A program made the position numbers and the translations under genes. Positions 6,070 to 13,605 of a DNA stretch of 22,414 nucleotides are shown in pieces. Location: the IMG/VR virus record IMGVR_UViG_3300025849_000249, positions 1-22,414 of that record; one strand, given 5' to 3'. The notes below the pieces were generated by a model. It searched no databases and had not been told where the DNA came from. It worked only from the letters and a program-made list of their open reading frames with translations. This DNA is from a virus. Each line of letters opens with the position of its first letter. Positions within the stretch are counted from its first letter, which is position 1.

Positions 6070-6220
6070 CTAAATATTCAATGCATTTGTGTAGCATTAT
6101 TGTCTTAAAATTTTAGTGGTTTTTGTAGAGGTATTCCTTAATTCGGAAACCCGTTTGAAAGTGAGGTAAAAATATTCTCATTTAGAAAATGAACCACGGT
6201 ATCCCCCCACCGTATCCCTC

Positions 6221-6448
6221 TTAGTACTGAAGGATGTTCTCGCAATCTAAATTCATTGGATAAGGTATTCCATAGGTCTTTGTATACCTACCGTACTTAT
6301 GCCAACAATCCAATGAGTCTAGATGGTCTATGTGCTTGTCATATAGCTTGTCGTGATCATAACAGAACACACCCCTAATGGTACGACAGAACATGATTAA
6401 GTTCTTGCCATACCTTCTCTTATCTATTAAGAAATAATTCTTAATCAT
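6221..6448 (-). CDS. Small protein of unknown function
   Basis: This is a 75-residue basic, aromatic- and histidine-rich protein, MIKNYFLIDKRRYGKN..., with HIDHLDSLDCWHKYGRYTK near the C-terminus. The frame is open to 6478, but the ATG at 6448 is chosen because it overlaps the upstream stop (ATGATTAA), as is usual in this operon. It is the last gene before the terminator. No family is recognised. Confidence 0.55.
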   Translation of the reverse strand: MIKNYFLIDKRRYGKNLIMFCRTIRGVFCYDHDKLYDKHIDHLDSLDCWHKYGRYTKTYGIPYPMNLDCENILQY

Positions 6449-6698
6449 AATTGTATCTATTATCAATGAAATAATCATTAGCAGCCTTCATCTCATCTTC
6501 AGCATCAGCTAGGTTTCTTATAGCCTCCATTGCATTCTTATAGAAGTCATCAGTAGAGTGATCACCAATACCAACGGGATTATTAGACATTATATCTAAG
6601 GTAACCAATGCCTTATTTTTCTTTGCGTTTGATTCCGCAATTAACATATGATACAATCTACGATTAAATTGTTTCTTGTCGTTCTTTTTCTCTTTCAT
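6441..6698 (-). CDS. Conserved small phage protein (NPVGIGDH motif)
   Basis: This is an 85-residue protein with a basic N-terminus, then NNPVGIGDHS (about 39-48) and a helix LADAEDEMKAANDYF. The combination N-P-V-G-[IV]-G-[DE]-H followed by an acidic A-x-A-E-D helix recurs in small hypothetical proteins of many tailed phages, including T4-like ones, by my recollection of the family. Function there is not established. It overlaps its upstream neighbour by 35 bases and its downstream neighbour by 8. Confidence 0.65.
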   Translation of the reverse strand: MKEKKNDKKQFNRRLYHMLIAESNAKKNKALVTLDIMSNNPVGIGDHSTDDFYKNAMEAIRNLADAEDEMKAANDYFIDNRYNYD

Positions 6699-6996
6699 TT
6701 GATTTTTTAATTTTATAATTGTTTCTAAATCTTGAGTCTCTAGAAGAACACCAATCTAAAACATTATTGGAGAACACCCAATCATAATTAACCGTAATAA
6801 CGTCTCTAGAGTAACTATTAACAATGCTATCAACTTGCCTAGAACTAGGATATTTACTCTTATCCACCCTTCTAAGCTTATGAATGCGATTTTGGTTATC
6901 GGTTCTACACTTAACAGAGCAATATTTCCTTGCTCTACCATTTATTCCCTCTTCCTTACTTTTTTCAAAGTCTTTATTGCAATTTGCACAAATCAT
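6664..6996 (-). CDS. Zinc-finger protein
   Basis: This 110-residue basic protein begins with a four-cysteine finger: C3-x2-C6 (ICANCNKDF) and C26-x3-C30 (KYCSVKC). That spacing is typical of small MYM- or DUF2116-like treble-clef fingers. The remainder is rich in R, K and S and ends in a charged helix. Its ATG overlaps the stop of a 21-codon frame upstream. Nucleic-acid binding is likely from composition; nothing more specific can be said. Confidence 0.6.
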   Translation of the reverse strand: MICANCNKDFEKSKEEGINGRARKYCSVKCRTDNQNRIHKLRRVDKSKYPSSRQVDSIVNSYSRDVITVNYDWVFSNNVLDWCSSRDSRFRNNYKIKKSNEREKERQETI

Positions 6997-7058
6997 TTAG
7001 TCTTAGGTTTTGGATTAAACGATTCAAACAATTCTTTTAATATTTGGTCTGTATCCAT
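6993..7058 (-). CDS. Possible 21-residue microprotein
   Basis: ATG at 7058 opens a 21-codon frame, MDTDQILKELFESFNPKPKT plus K, whose stop overlaps the next start (AAATGA). It has an acidic amphipathic helix and a basic proline tail. The overlap is the only support. It could instead be a leader peptide that couples translation of the zinc-finger gene. Confidence 0.35.
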   Translation of the reverse strand: MDTDQILKELFESFNPKPKTK

Positions 7059-7090
7059 ATCATGTATTTAAGTATTAATAATACTCAAAT

Positions 7091-7459
7091 CTAAAAACCA
7101 TGTCTGACAAATCCAAAATTATCTTTAAAAATATTATATTTTGATTTATAATTCTTTTTTACTGAAAAATGATTAATACCCTCAACTGCCTCAATGGGTA
7201 GCACATACCAAGAATTAAATATTTTAAAATAAATAGCAAACCAATCCACCTCATCTTTTGTGTAATCAATTTTAACATGACATTGATTGTCTTTCTTTTT
7301 CAGATACTCTGTAGACTTCACTTGGACGCGATGTAAGACATTATCTACATCAATGATTAAATCATACCTTGTGTAATGTGAAAATGGCTTAGAAACGATG
7401 TATCCCTTCTCCATGCAATGCGTAGCGAATAAAGACTCGGAATACTCTCCTAATTTCAT
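7091..7459 (-). CDS. PD-(D/E)XK endonuclease-like protein
   Basis: This 122-residue protein matches the short PD-(D/E)XK family in which the last motif is Q-V-K: GEYSE near the N-terminus (E5, E8), YDLIID with D33, then RVQVKST with Q46 and K48. Relatives resemble archaeal Holliday junction resolvases and intron-encoded endonucleases, and fold as a minimal restriction-enzyme core. In this operon, with ERF, exonuclease and helicase genes, a junction-resolving or nicking role is plausible but inferred. Its start overlaps the stop of the upstream glycosyltransferase as ATGA. All active-site positions appear intact for the QVK subtype. Confidence 0.7.
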   Translation of the reverse strand: MKLGEYSESLFATHCMEKGYIVSKPFSHYTRYDLIIDVDNVLHRVQVKSTEYLKKKDNQCHVKIDYTKDEVDWFAIYFKIFNSWYVLPIEAVEGINHFSVKKNYKSKYNIFKDNFGFVRHGF

Positions 7460-8502
7460 AAAATACTTAGTCTTGCTTGATTTTCTTTATCAATCCTATA
7501 CATATCTCTAACATACTCACCCAATTCCTTTCCAAGGGATTCTCTTAGAGATTTATCAAGGCTTAGTTCTAGTATTGATTCCACCCATTCATCTCCATTT
7601 GAGCATAAATCAATGTTTGCTCCCGTTCTTGAGAATGTTACCATATCTGATCCAATAAATGGTAGCCATTTTGCACCAGCCTCTAGCACTTTTAACTCGC
7701 TTTTGCATCTGTTGAAATCATTATCAAGTAATGGGGCAATAACTATGTCCATTTGATCAAAGAATCTAGCATATTGATTTACTCTAACACCACCCGAAAT
7801 AAATACGTTTTTGTTTTTACCATCGTCAGTAAATATTCCTAATTGATGATGCCACACTTTTTTAGCATAAGGAGTAACAAAGTCAGCACCCGATAATTGG
7901 AGAACCATATTTCTACGAAAAATCTTATTATTATTAAGCCTTCTAAATGGTATTTTCATTTGGTCTAAATCACCATAATGAGTTGTGCTACCAGCATAGC
8001 CAATTACCGTTTTATTTCTGTTTTTGGATTTAAGTTTCCTATCTGCCCATTGTGGGTCGTTTAGATCAATAGCATTCTTAGCTACAATCACGGGTTTGTT
8101 GGTGAAATGATCCTCTATTATTGCTTTTAAATATTCTGTACTAGTCCATACATAATCAGCAAAGGCTATGTTCATTAGGAAGTTGTTCTTCCACTCATTA
8201 TAATCTACATCATCCCTCCAAACAATAGGATGGTTTTCGGGCAGTTCCCATAGATCATCAACATCAATAATCACCTTAATGCCTTCTGCTTTTACCTTCT
8301 CAATAAGACCAAAATCAGCATCACCATATCCAATACTTCTATTGTAAACAAAATAGTCATACCCATCAATGACTACATCATTAGTGAAATTCTCTATAAA
8401 GTCGCAATGGTGTCCTTCCTTCTGTAGATATTCAAAAGGCTTTTTTAATCTGTGATAACTTATAGCATTATACTCAGACTTAACGCAAACTAAAAATCGC
8501 AT
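7456..8502 (-). CDS. Glycosyltransferase, GT-B fold, group 1/GT4-like
   Basis: This 348-residue protein resembles phage GT-B glycosyltransferases. The N-terminal half includes SYHRLKKP and a VIIDVDDLWELPENHP segment typical of this phage group. The C-terminal nucleotide-sugar-binding half has VIGYAGSTTHYGDL (about 168-181), then DIVIAPLLDN and SELKVLEAGA (about 276-285), where the glutamate corresponds to the conserved GT4 position binding the donor. Donor and acceptor are unknown: DNA bases, tail proteins and cell-surface glycans are all possible. It begins 23 bases inside a tiny membrane gene and is coupled to the downstream nuclease by ATGA. Confidence 0.75.
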   Translation of the reverse strand: MRFLVCVKSEYNAISYHRLKKPFEYLQKEGHHCDFIENFTNDVVIDGYDYFVYNRSIGYGDADFGLIEKVKAEGIKVIIDVDDLWELPENHPIVWRDDVDYNEWKNNFLMNIAFADYVWTSTEYLKAIIEDHFTNKPVIVAKNAIDLNDPQWADRKLKSKNRNKTVIGYAGSTTHYGDLDQMKIPFRRLNNNKIFRRNMVLQLSGADFVTPYAKKVWHHQLGIFTDDGKNKNVFISGGVRVNQYARFFDQMDIVIAPLLDNDFNRCKSELKVLEAGAKWLPFIGSDMVTFSRTGANIDLCSNGDEWVESILELSLDKSLRESLGKELGEYVRDMYRIDKENQARLSIL

Positions 8503-8602
8503 ATTTAATTGATAGTATTATAAATGATATTACAATTAAAACAGAAAGTATGTGCAATAGAAATAAAAATAAATTTGCCCTCTCTGTTTTTCCAAACTTC
8601 AT
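8480..8602 (-). CDS. Tiny single-span membrane protein, holin candidate
   Basis: A 40-residue gene follows the amidase stop by two bases and overlaps the following glycosyltransferase start by 23 bases. The sequence is MKFGKTERAN, then a hydrophobic span over about residues 11-33 (LFLFLLHILSVLIVISFIIL), then KYAIFSLR. A basic N-terminus, one span and position directly after the endolysin-type amidase make it a candidate holin or other lysis accessory. At 40 residues it is shorter than most known holins. Translation is inferred from spacing and clear membrane design. Confidence 0.55.
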   Translation of the reverse strand: MKFGKTERANLFLFLLHILSVLIVISFIILSIKYAIFSLR

Positions 8603-8604
8603 TA

Positions 8605-9168
8605 CTAAAAATTATCGGCAAGTCCATTGCCCTTCATATAATCTTGAAATAATTTCCAAGGGAAACCATCTCCAACATCAAACTTACCTTTATTCTGACC
8701 TCTAACGTGATCACCACTAACATCTGAATGTCTGACAATATTCTCTAGACTTATATCATATTCCTTAGACCACTTCCTACACAACCAAATCAAAGAATCA
8801 AATTGCCTTGAGCCTACCCAATCAGTATTCATTACCGTGTTTTTAAAGGATTCGAATTGGTTATTAGCGTAACTATGCCTAACTAGTAATTCAACACCTA
8901 AGAATGTGTTGTTTAGATTTAACTCACCCTTCCATTCACTCTTACCAGCATGATAAGCCTTATAGTTCTCTTTTTGTGCTAACTCAATTCTACCATCAAC
9001 ATGAATAAATGCGTGAACACTTAATCCTATATCTTGCAAGAACTCTGATGCAGATTTACCACTAAACTTCTCAGACATAGAGTGAATAACAATACCATTC
9101 GTTTTCTTTCTAAGAGTATTTGGTCTAAAAACCCTTACTGATGGTGTTACTTTGGGTGCTTTAATCAT
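8605..9168 (-). CDS. N-acetylmuramoyl-L-alanine amidase (amidase_2 / T7 lysozyme type)
   Basis: This 187-residue zinc amidase is expected to cleave the bond between N-acetylmuramic acid and L-alanine in peptidoglycan. The family landmarks are all visible: IVIHS with first zinc ligand H29, HAFIHVDG (52-59), AYHAGKSEW (71-79), LGVELLV with E93, RHSDV with second zinc ligand H147, and the closing KFDVGDGFPW with D164 as likely third ligand. No signal peptide is seen, so export would depend on a holin. Length is usual for a single-domain phage endolysin. It sits between two tiny genes and close to the lytic transglycosylase, forming a small lysis group inside the replication operon. Confidence 0.9.
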   Translation of the reverse strand: MIKAPKVTPSVRVFRPNTLRKKTNGIVIHSMSEKFSGKSASEFLQDIGLSVHAFIHVDGRIELAQKENYKAYHAGKSEWKGELNLNNTFLGVELLVRHSYANNQFESFKNTVMNTDWVGSRQFDSLIWLCRKWSKEYDISLENIVRHSDVSGDHVRGQNKGKFDVGDGFPWKLFQDYMKGNGLADNF

Positions 9169-9364
9169 TAATCTTTGATAGTAATTTAAAAAGTGGACTA
9201 ATTGGATTCTTTACTCTATATATATACCTAACATTTTCATGGTCAATATATAGCCTAAAAAACTCATTAAAGTCTTCTATTTTGGCAGTTTTAGGTAGTT
9301 CTGATAGATTATCAACCAAAACACCGTCTACACCCCTTGGTGGATAAAATCCTATGCTATTCAT
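9161..9364 (-). CDS. Small protein of unknown function
   Basis: This is a 67-residue protein, MNSIGFYPPRGVDGVLVDNL..., probably a small beta-rich domain followed by a helix. It overlaps both neighbours by eight bases, including the amidase start. Location between transglycosylase and amidase suggests possible participation in lysis or regulation, but it has no membrane span and no recognised motif. Confidence 0.6.
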   Translation of the reverse strand: MNSIGFYPPRGVDGVLVDNLSELPKTAKIEDFNEFFRLYIDHENVRYIYRVKNPISPLFKLLSKIND

Positions 9365-9548
9365 TATCTATTATTTTATTAATTTGGTCTTCAACAAAAG
9401 CCTCAGAATACTTATTATTTATCTTAACTAAAACACCTAACAATGTATCCATAATAGCTACGTTTGCATCATCAACACAATTAACACATGACCAATACTC
9501 TCTTATTTCTTCTATTATAATTAAATTATTTTCAAATGGATTGTGCAT
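9357..9548 (-). CDS. Small acidic protein of unknown function
   Basis: This is a 63-residue protein, MHNPFENNLIIIEEI..., acidic and helical, with a CVNC pair near residue 21. It overlaps the end of the transglycosylase gene by 17 bases and the next gene by eight. No family recognised; no membrane segment. Confidence 0.55.
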   Translation of the reverse strand: MHNPFENNLIIIEEIREYWSCVNCVDDANVAIMDTLLGVLVKINNKYSEAFVEDQINKIIDNE

Positions 9549-10011
9549 TTTTTAAATTGTTTTTAACTTTTGCCCAATATTGGATTGTTGCTTTCTTCTT
9601 ATATCCGTAAGTTCCTCCATTCCAATTCCTAGCAATTGTTTCATCGCTAGACTCTTGATGATGAAATTCCTTCCAAATATAATACATCTCCACGGATTTG
9701 GTCGCACTCCACCTATCCGAGTATGAATAACGTAACATACTACCTTGTTTTTCTAAAATTCTATTGATTTCCTTTACCATAACTCTACGAATTTGGAGTA
9801 ACCCTATGCTTGGGGTATCCATATGAGTATCACCAACCGCCAAAGAGTCCCCATTTGACTCAACAAGGATTATACTCTCAAGTAAGTGATCAACTGAGTC
9901 TATTTGCTGGTATTTTTCAATGGTTATGGTGTATTCGCAGAGATTGTTTATGGTGGCATTAGGTGCTACTATAGCACTCATTAACGCCATTATGCTTAAT
10001 AATGTTTTCAT
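9532..10011 (-). CDS. Exported lytic transglycosylase (SLT, lysozyme-like)
   Basis: This 159-residue protein starts with a signal-peptide-like segment, MKTLLSIMALMSAIVAPNA, and then a lysozyme-like domain. The likely catalytic glutamate is E51 in IILVESNGD, followed by PSIGLLQI (67-74) and, near the end, IARNWNGGTYGYKKKAT (126-142), the pattern of phage and bacterial SLT proteins. Such enzymes cut the glycan strand of peptidoglycan with formation of an anhydro sugar. The leader suggests host-Sec export, unlike the amidase. It starts two bases after the helicase stop. It may help lysis or DNA entry; the first fits its neighbours better. Confidence 0.8.
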   Translation of the reverse strand: MKTLLSIMALMSAIVAPNATINNLCEYTITIEKYQQIDSVDHLLESIILVESNGDSLAVGDTHMDTPSIGLLQIRRVMVKEINRILEKQGSMLRYSYSDRWSATKSVEMYYIWKEFHHQESSDETIARNWNGGTYGYKKKATIQYWAKVKNNLKNAQSI

Positions 10012-10013
10012 AA

Positions 10014-11036
10014 TTAAAATAATTCATTCTTATGCGTTTTTTTAATTGAGTCTTCAAAGATATCGATTCCATTTAAAAAGTATCTGTTTTTGGAGAGATT
10101 ATAATCCAATTTTATATATCCATTCTTAAAAACATCGAAATCCTTTACCTTTTGAGTCTTTATCATTACACTTTTATTTTCCTCTTCACTCTTTCTGTAA
10201 GGTCGCCAAACAGAAGAAACCGTGTCAGAGCCATCTGTTATTGATCCACCACCTTTTATCTTATACATATCGGGTTCGGGGTAATTACCCGTCTCGTCAA
10301 TTTGCGGAGTTAGCTGATGATAAACCACATGATGGCTTACATTAAATTGCTTGGCAAACACCTCTTGTCTCTTAATAAACGATGTCAGATATTGTAAATC
10401 ATTCATTGTAGTAGGCTTACTCACCTTTAAGAAAGGATCAATAACCGTTATGTTTACTTTATTAATCTTTATTAACGTCTTAAACTGATTCTCAATGCTT
10501 TCTATGTCGTGATTTGAGGGGTATACATAAAACAATCTATCATTGAATTGCTCTATCATCCTATCACATTTCACTTTAGTGGAGTACTTTGGATCGCACC
10601 CCAGCATTGTCTTAACCCAATCCTTAACAAACTTATGTCTAGGATAGTTCTCGGGTGAGAATACGGCTACTTTGGCATTTGGGTCTTGTAGTAGCTTGAT
10701 TAGAATTAAGAAATACAACCAAGAAGACTTTCCTTCATTTGAATATCCCGTCCAACTATTTACCCATCCATATTTCCACTTAAACATTCTATCATATTCC
10801 TTGATATGTGTTGTCTCAGCATTGCTACCTTGATTCAGCCAATCCCAAAAATCAGATTTATCATCATTAACACCATCTAAGTCCGTTAATGAATTACTTT
10901 CTACATATTGAGAAAGACTCCTCTTCATTGATTGAATCGTCATTACAATCTCCTTTTTGGTCTTCTGAGGTAGATTGGTCTTTATCACCACCACATTGTG
11001 GAGATGATCTATATTCTCTAGAAAGCTATCAATCAT
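10014..11036 (-). CDS. DnaB/Twinkle-like replicative helicase (RecA-fold ATPase)
   Basis: This 340-residue ATPase carries Walker A GYSNEGKSS (97-105), with K103 and S104, an SPENYPRHK segment (127-135) typical of Twinkle and phage DnaB-like helicases, and Walker B ITVIDPF with D200. It also has a sensor-like VVYHQLTP (237-244) and the GGGSITDGSD loop (262-271). Family members form hexameric rings that unwind DNA at the phage fork. There is no N-terminal zinc finger or TOPRIM primase domain; the first 80 residues are helical and acidic, so a separate primase (host or outside this window) is implied. It overlaps the upstream small gene by four bases and is followed at once by the transglycosylase. 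Confidence 0.85.
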   Translation of the reverse strand: MIDSFLENIDHLHNVVVIKTNLPQKTKKEIVMTIQSMKRSLSQYVESNSLTDLDGVNDDKSDFWDWLNQGSNAETTHIKEYDRMFKWKYGWVNSWTGYSNEGKSSWLYFLILIKLLQDPNAKVAVFSPENYPRHKFVKDWVKTMLGCDPKYSTKVKCDRMIEQFNDRLFYVYPSNHDIESIENQFKTLIKINKVNITVIDPFLKVSKPTTMNDLQYLTSFIKRQEVFAKQFNVSHHVVYHQLTPQIDETGNYPEPDMYKIKGGGSITDGSDTVSSVWRPYRKSEEENKSVMIKTQKVKDFDVFKNGYIKLDYNLSKNRYFLNGIDIFEDSIKKTHKNELF

Positions 11037-11314
11037 GATTGAAGTTCTCTATAGAACTTAACTACATTCTTTGCTGATCTATTTGCTCTAACACCCGTAG
11101 ACTTCTTTCGGGTCATCCTAGTGACTTTTGCCCTATAGGCAGAATAAGACGCTGGAAGATAACACTTGGTCTTAGCCATCCAATCATATCTATTCATGTG
11201 GTAAGCCTCCTCCAATGTATCGTACTGATGTATTCTTTTATGTATTAGGCTATCAAATAAAATCAATGATGCCTTTGTTGGTTGGTGTTTTTGTTTAAAA
11301 CTTTGTTCGGTCAT
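11033..11314 (-). CDS. Basic protein of unknown function
   Basis: This is a 93-residue strongly basic protein, MTEQSFKQKHQPTKAS..., with a Y-rich middle and a basic run TRMTRKKSTGVRANRSAKN. High charge and position directly before the helicase suggest a DNA-binding replication accessory such as a helicase loader, but no loader motif is visible. It overlaps the upstream gene by 20 bases and the helicase by four. Confidence 0.55.
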   Translation of the reverse strand: MTEQSFKQKHQPTKASLILFDSLIHKRIHQYDTLEEAYHMNRYDWMAKTKCYLPASYSAYRAKVTRMTRKKSTGVRANRSAKNVVKFYRELQS

Positions 11315-11504
11315 AAATGTAATCTTTAACTTTTTCTAAATCTTTCTTGTCCGTAATCTTAATACTTTCAGCTGAATTAACAAAAATTTGTTTACAATTT
11401 GTTACTTTATTTATTGCGAATATCTCATTACCCTCTAAAACTAGGTTAACAAAGCTATCCTCTTTGAAATGTTTAAAGTAATGTTCAATCAGTTTTTTTG
11501 TCAT
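11295..11504 (-). CDS. Small protein of unknown function
   Basis: This 69-residue protein begins MTKKLIEHYFKHF and is a mixture of helix and strands with no recognised motif. The frame is open to 11558, but starting at 11504 reduces the overlap with the HNH gene to 20 bases and matches operon habit. It overlaps the following basic gene by 20 bases. Confidence 0.55.
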   Translation of the reverse strand: MTKKLIEHYFKHFKEDSFVNLVLEGNEIFAINKVTNCKQIFVNSAESIKITDKKDLEKVKDYIYDRTKF

Positions 11505-11847
11505 GTGTTTTGTTTTTGTGGCAAGGTTTGCACAACACTTGCAGTCCATCTTTCTCAACGAATAACCTATTACAGAACACGGCTAAATCATCAAATGACT
11601 TTAGCGTTCCGCAAGGTATTATATGGTCTATATCAATCTCTTTACGCAAGAACCAATCATTACAATCAGCGCATTGATATTCCCATCTTGATCTACTCTT
11701 ATAAGTAATAGGTCTTCTATTATCCTTAGCAGCCTCATTGTGAGGTTTCCAGCCTCTCATGTATCTATTCCTTAGTAATGATCTAATCCATCCAAAGAAA
11801 GCAGCCTCAGTCATTGTGCCGTTATTCCTTGTCTTAGGAGTTTTCAT
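11485..11847 (-). CDS. HNH endonuclease
   Basis: This is a 120-residue HNH nuclease. A zinc-binding pair C59xxC62 is followed by IDIDHIIPCG (71-80), with catalytic H75, an asparagine-containing middle, and LQVLCKPCHKNKT (102-114), which supplies C106, C109 and the last histidine H110. The N-terminus is basic (RNRYMRGWKP). Such small HNH enzymes act as homing or packaging-associated nucleases in phages. Here it lies far from where terminase genes would be and inside the recombination operon, so a homing or recombination role is more likely. Its start overlaps the preceding 50-codon gene as ATGA. Confidence 0.85.
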   Translation of the reverse strand: MKTPKTRNNGTMTEAAFFGWIRSLLRNRYMRGWKPHNEAAKDNRRPITYKSRSRWEYQCADCNDWFLRKEIDIDHIIPCGTLKSFDDLAVFCNRLFVEKDGLQVLCKPCHKNKTHDKKTD

Positions 11848-11996
11848 CTAATAACCTTAAAGAATAACTCTAAGTGAAATTTCTTAAAAAAACTATCGTA
11901 GCTAATTCCTAGCAATACCTTTCCTCTAATACTCAACAAGTCCATTCCGTAGAAATCCTCATCGTTAAAATAAAATGTCAATAAATCTATTCTCAT
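11844..11996 (-). CDS. Small protein of unknown function between glycosyltransferase and HNH genes
   Basis: This 50-residue gene fills what would otherwise be a 145-base gap. It starts in an ATGA overlap with the glycosyltransferase stop (11996) and ends in an ATGA overlap with the HNH start (11844-11847). The sequence, MRIDLLTFYFNDEDFYG..., is rich in F, L and Y, with a hydrophobic basic C-terminus (FFKKFHLELFFKVIR). The two perfect junctions argue strongly for a real gene. No family is recognised. Confidence 0.7.
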   Translation of the reverse strand: MRIDLLTFYFNDEDFYGMDLLSIRGKVLLGISYDSFFKKFHLELFFKVIR

Positions 11997-12745
11997 TTGT
12001 ACACTTTGTTTAGGTTAATAATATGTTCACTTGTGTATCTATCATCCCACTTAATCAATGGTAATCCAAAATCAGATACACCATCATGGATTGCTTTACC
12101 CTTTCTTTTTTTCCATTTGGTCGAAATATCTTCTCCGTTAGGCATTCTCTCATTCAAATGATTAATATAATAATCACAAGTCTCCTCCCAATGCTCCACA
12201 GATATTCCCTTACCAAAATGCTTAACCGTTCCACCAATCATTTGTAATTGATCAATACCCAATGGAACACGATTATTAAAGTGTACTCTAGAATTTGGTC
12301 TGAATAACATTGGAATATCCCTATACTCACATCCAATATATTCTCTATCAATAAATGGTTTATCTACATCATTGGGAGTTATGTATACATCGAACAATCT
12401 AAAGAAATAACTGAAATTAGAACCCCAATTAATCTCATCAAAATAAAAATGTTCATCAGCATCAAAATACAACATCCAATCAATATCCTCCTCCTTACGC
12501 ATTGCATAATCATATAGGTCTTGCCTTTGAGTTGTCTCAAGCGTTTTGCGGACTTCTGAGCGACTTTCCCACTTATCACTTGTGATTACACGTTTAACTA
12601 GCTTATGCTCGCTTAGAATGTCTCTAGTACCGTCTGTTGAGCAATCATCGAATGCTATTACACAATCAAAATGATATGATAATCTATCTAATGTAGATTT
12701 AAGTATTACCTCTTCATTTCTAACTCTTGTTATAGCTACTTTCAT
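11993..12745 (-). CDS. Family 2 glycosyltransferase (GT-A fold)
   Basis: This 250-residue protein has the GT2 layout. The N-terminal MKVAITRVRNEE is the nucleotide-binding strand, VIAFDDCSTDGTRD (29-42) is the first aspartate motif, and WMLYFDADEHF (90-100) contains the metal-binding D95-x-D97. The C-terminal half (RPNSRVHFNNRVP, then HWEE) resembles the acceptor side of phage GT2 enzymes. It would transfer a sugar from a nucleotide sugar to an unknown acceptor. It overlaps the upstream GT4-like gene by four bases, so the two likely act in sequence. DNA modification and modification of phage or host surface are both possible. Confidence 0.8.
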   Translation of the reverse strand: MKVAITRVRNEEVILKSTLDRLSYHFDCVIAFDDCSTDGTRDILSEHKLVKRVITSDKWESRSEVRKTLETTQRQDLYDYAMRKEEDIDWMLYFDADEHFYFDEINWGSNFSYFFRLFDVYITPNDVDKPFIDREYIGCEYRDIPMLFRPNSRVHFNNRVPLGIDQLQMIGGTVKHFGKGISVEHWEETCDYYINHLNERMPNGEDISTKWKKRKGKAIHDGVSDFGLPLIKWDDRYTSEHIINLNKVYK

Positions 12746-13605
12746 TGTAATATTTGATTTACTATTTTTTTAGCATCAAAGTAATCCTCTGCTATACTTC
12801 TGTAGTAATCTGTATTTGGTCTATATAGTTTCTCAATTCCATTAAGAATTTTATCTTTATTGAATGATTTATTAAATCTCCTACCCGATAAATTGTTTCT
12901 TAGCATCTCACCTATATTCTCTCTAGTAACAATACTATCGTACTTATCACCGTTGTATCCTCTAGCATCATAAACAATAACACATCTACCACAAGCCAAT
13001 GACTCATAAGCTGATCTACCTAGACCAACGCATATGTCTGCCTCATTAAACGTATCATTGCTTATGGCTAATCTAGCATCTCTTGTTGGAGGTATGCATT
13101 CAGTTTCAAATCCCAAAGACTTTACGTTCTCTTGAGCGTTTATGTTCTGACACAATGCAAATATCTTTTGAGGTGTTTCGTTTAATTCTTTGGTAGGATA
13201 ACAAACATCCAAATCAACGGGATTTAGTATTACATCACTTTTATATCCCATCAGTAATAGATGGTATTGAATTTCATTTGAAATAGAAATGTATCTATCA
13301 GCACCTTTAATTGGTTGTTCTAAATGCGGAGCAATACCATGACACATCATAATAAGCTTTGAGTACTTAGCCTTCTCCAAGACAATCTTTACACAAGTAT
13401 TATGATTAGCAATAACCAAATCATACGTTACATTGGGAATGGTTGTGTATACTGAACCAAATCTTTGAGTCCCAACACCACCAACATCAATAGAAAAGAC
13501 ATCTACAGAATGCCCTAACTTCTTTAAAGTAGAGTAAACCGTAAATGTCCAATTCTCAGAACCACCAAAAGTATTTAAATGATTATTTGTTAATAATATT
13601 TTCAT
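12742..13605 (-). CDS. Glycosyltransferase, GT-B fold, GT4-like
   Basis: This 287-residue protein begins MKILLTNNHLNTFGGSE, the glycine-rich acceptor-side loop of GT4 enzymes. HGIAPHL and DRYISISNEIQYHL follow. The donor-binding region has ICVGLGRSAYESLACGRCVIVYD (about 191-213), with the conserved E in AYESLACG. At 287 residues it is somewhat shorter than usual GT4 proteins, but both half-domains are recognisable. It overlaps the RecB-like nuclease upstream by four bases and the GT2 gene downstream by four. Acceptor unknown. Confidence 0.75.
   Translation of the reverse strand: MKILLTNNHLNTFGGSENWTFTVYSTLKKLGHSVDVFSIDVGGVGTQRFGSVYTTIPNVTYDLVIANHNTCVKIVLEKAKYSKLIMMCHGIAPHLEQPIKGADRYISISNEIQYHLLLMGYKSDVILNPVDLDVCYPTKELNETPQKIFALCQNINAQENVKSLGFETECIPPTRDARLAISNDTFNEADICVGLGRSAYESLACGRCVIVYDARGYNGDKYDSIVTRENIGEMLRNNLSGRRFNKSFNKDKILNGIEKLYRPNTDYYRSIAEDYFDAKKIVNQILQ

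Larger units (their letters stand above)
5494..6220. other. Gene-free region, candidate replication origin
   Basis: No credible gene lies in this 727-base stretch. Reading left to right it contains DnaA-box-like sites (5555-5704), a 12-base GC palindrome (5620-5631), four AATTTGGTCT direct repeats (5731-5787), a long nearly pure A/T tract (about 5788-5870), a fifth repeat (5969-5978), a terminator hairpin (6046-6069) and a C-rich hairpin near 6195-6212. Iterons plus DnaA boxes plus an easily melted tract is the classical composition of an origin. It separates the accessory operon from the replication operon. Origin function is inferred. Confidence 0.55.

Noticed and set aside
12742-13605. Truncated glycosyltransferase pseudogene
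   Set aside because: At 287 residues it is shortish, but both GT-B halves and the donor-site glutamate motif are present and both junctions are tight, so it looks intact.
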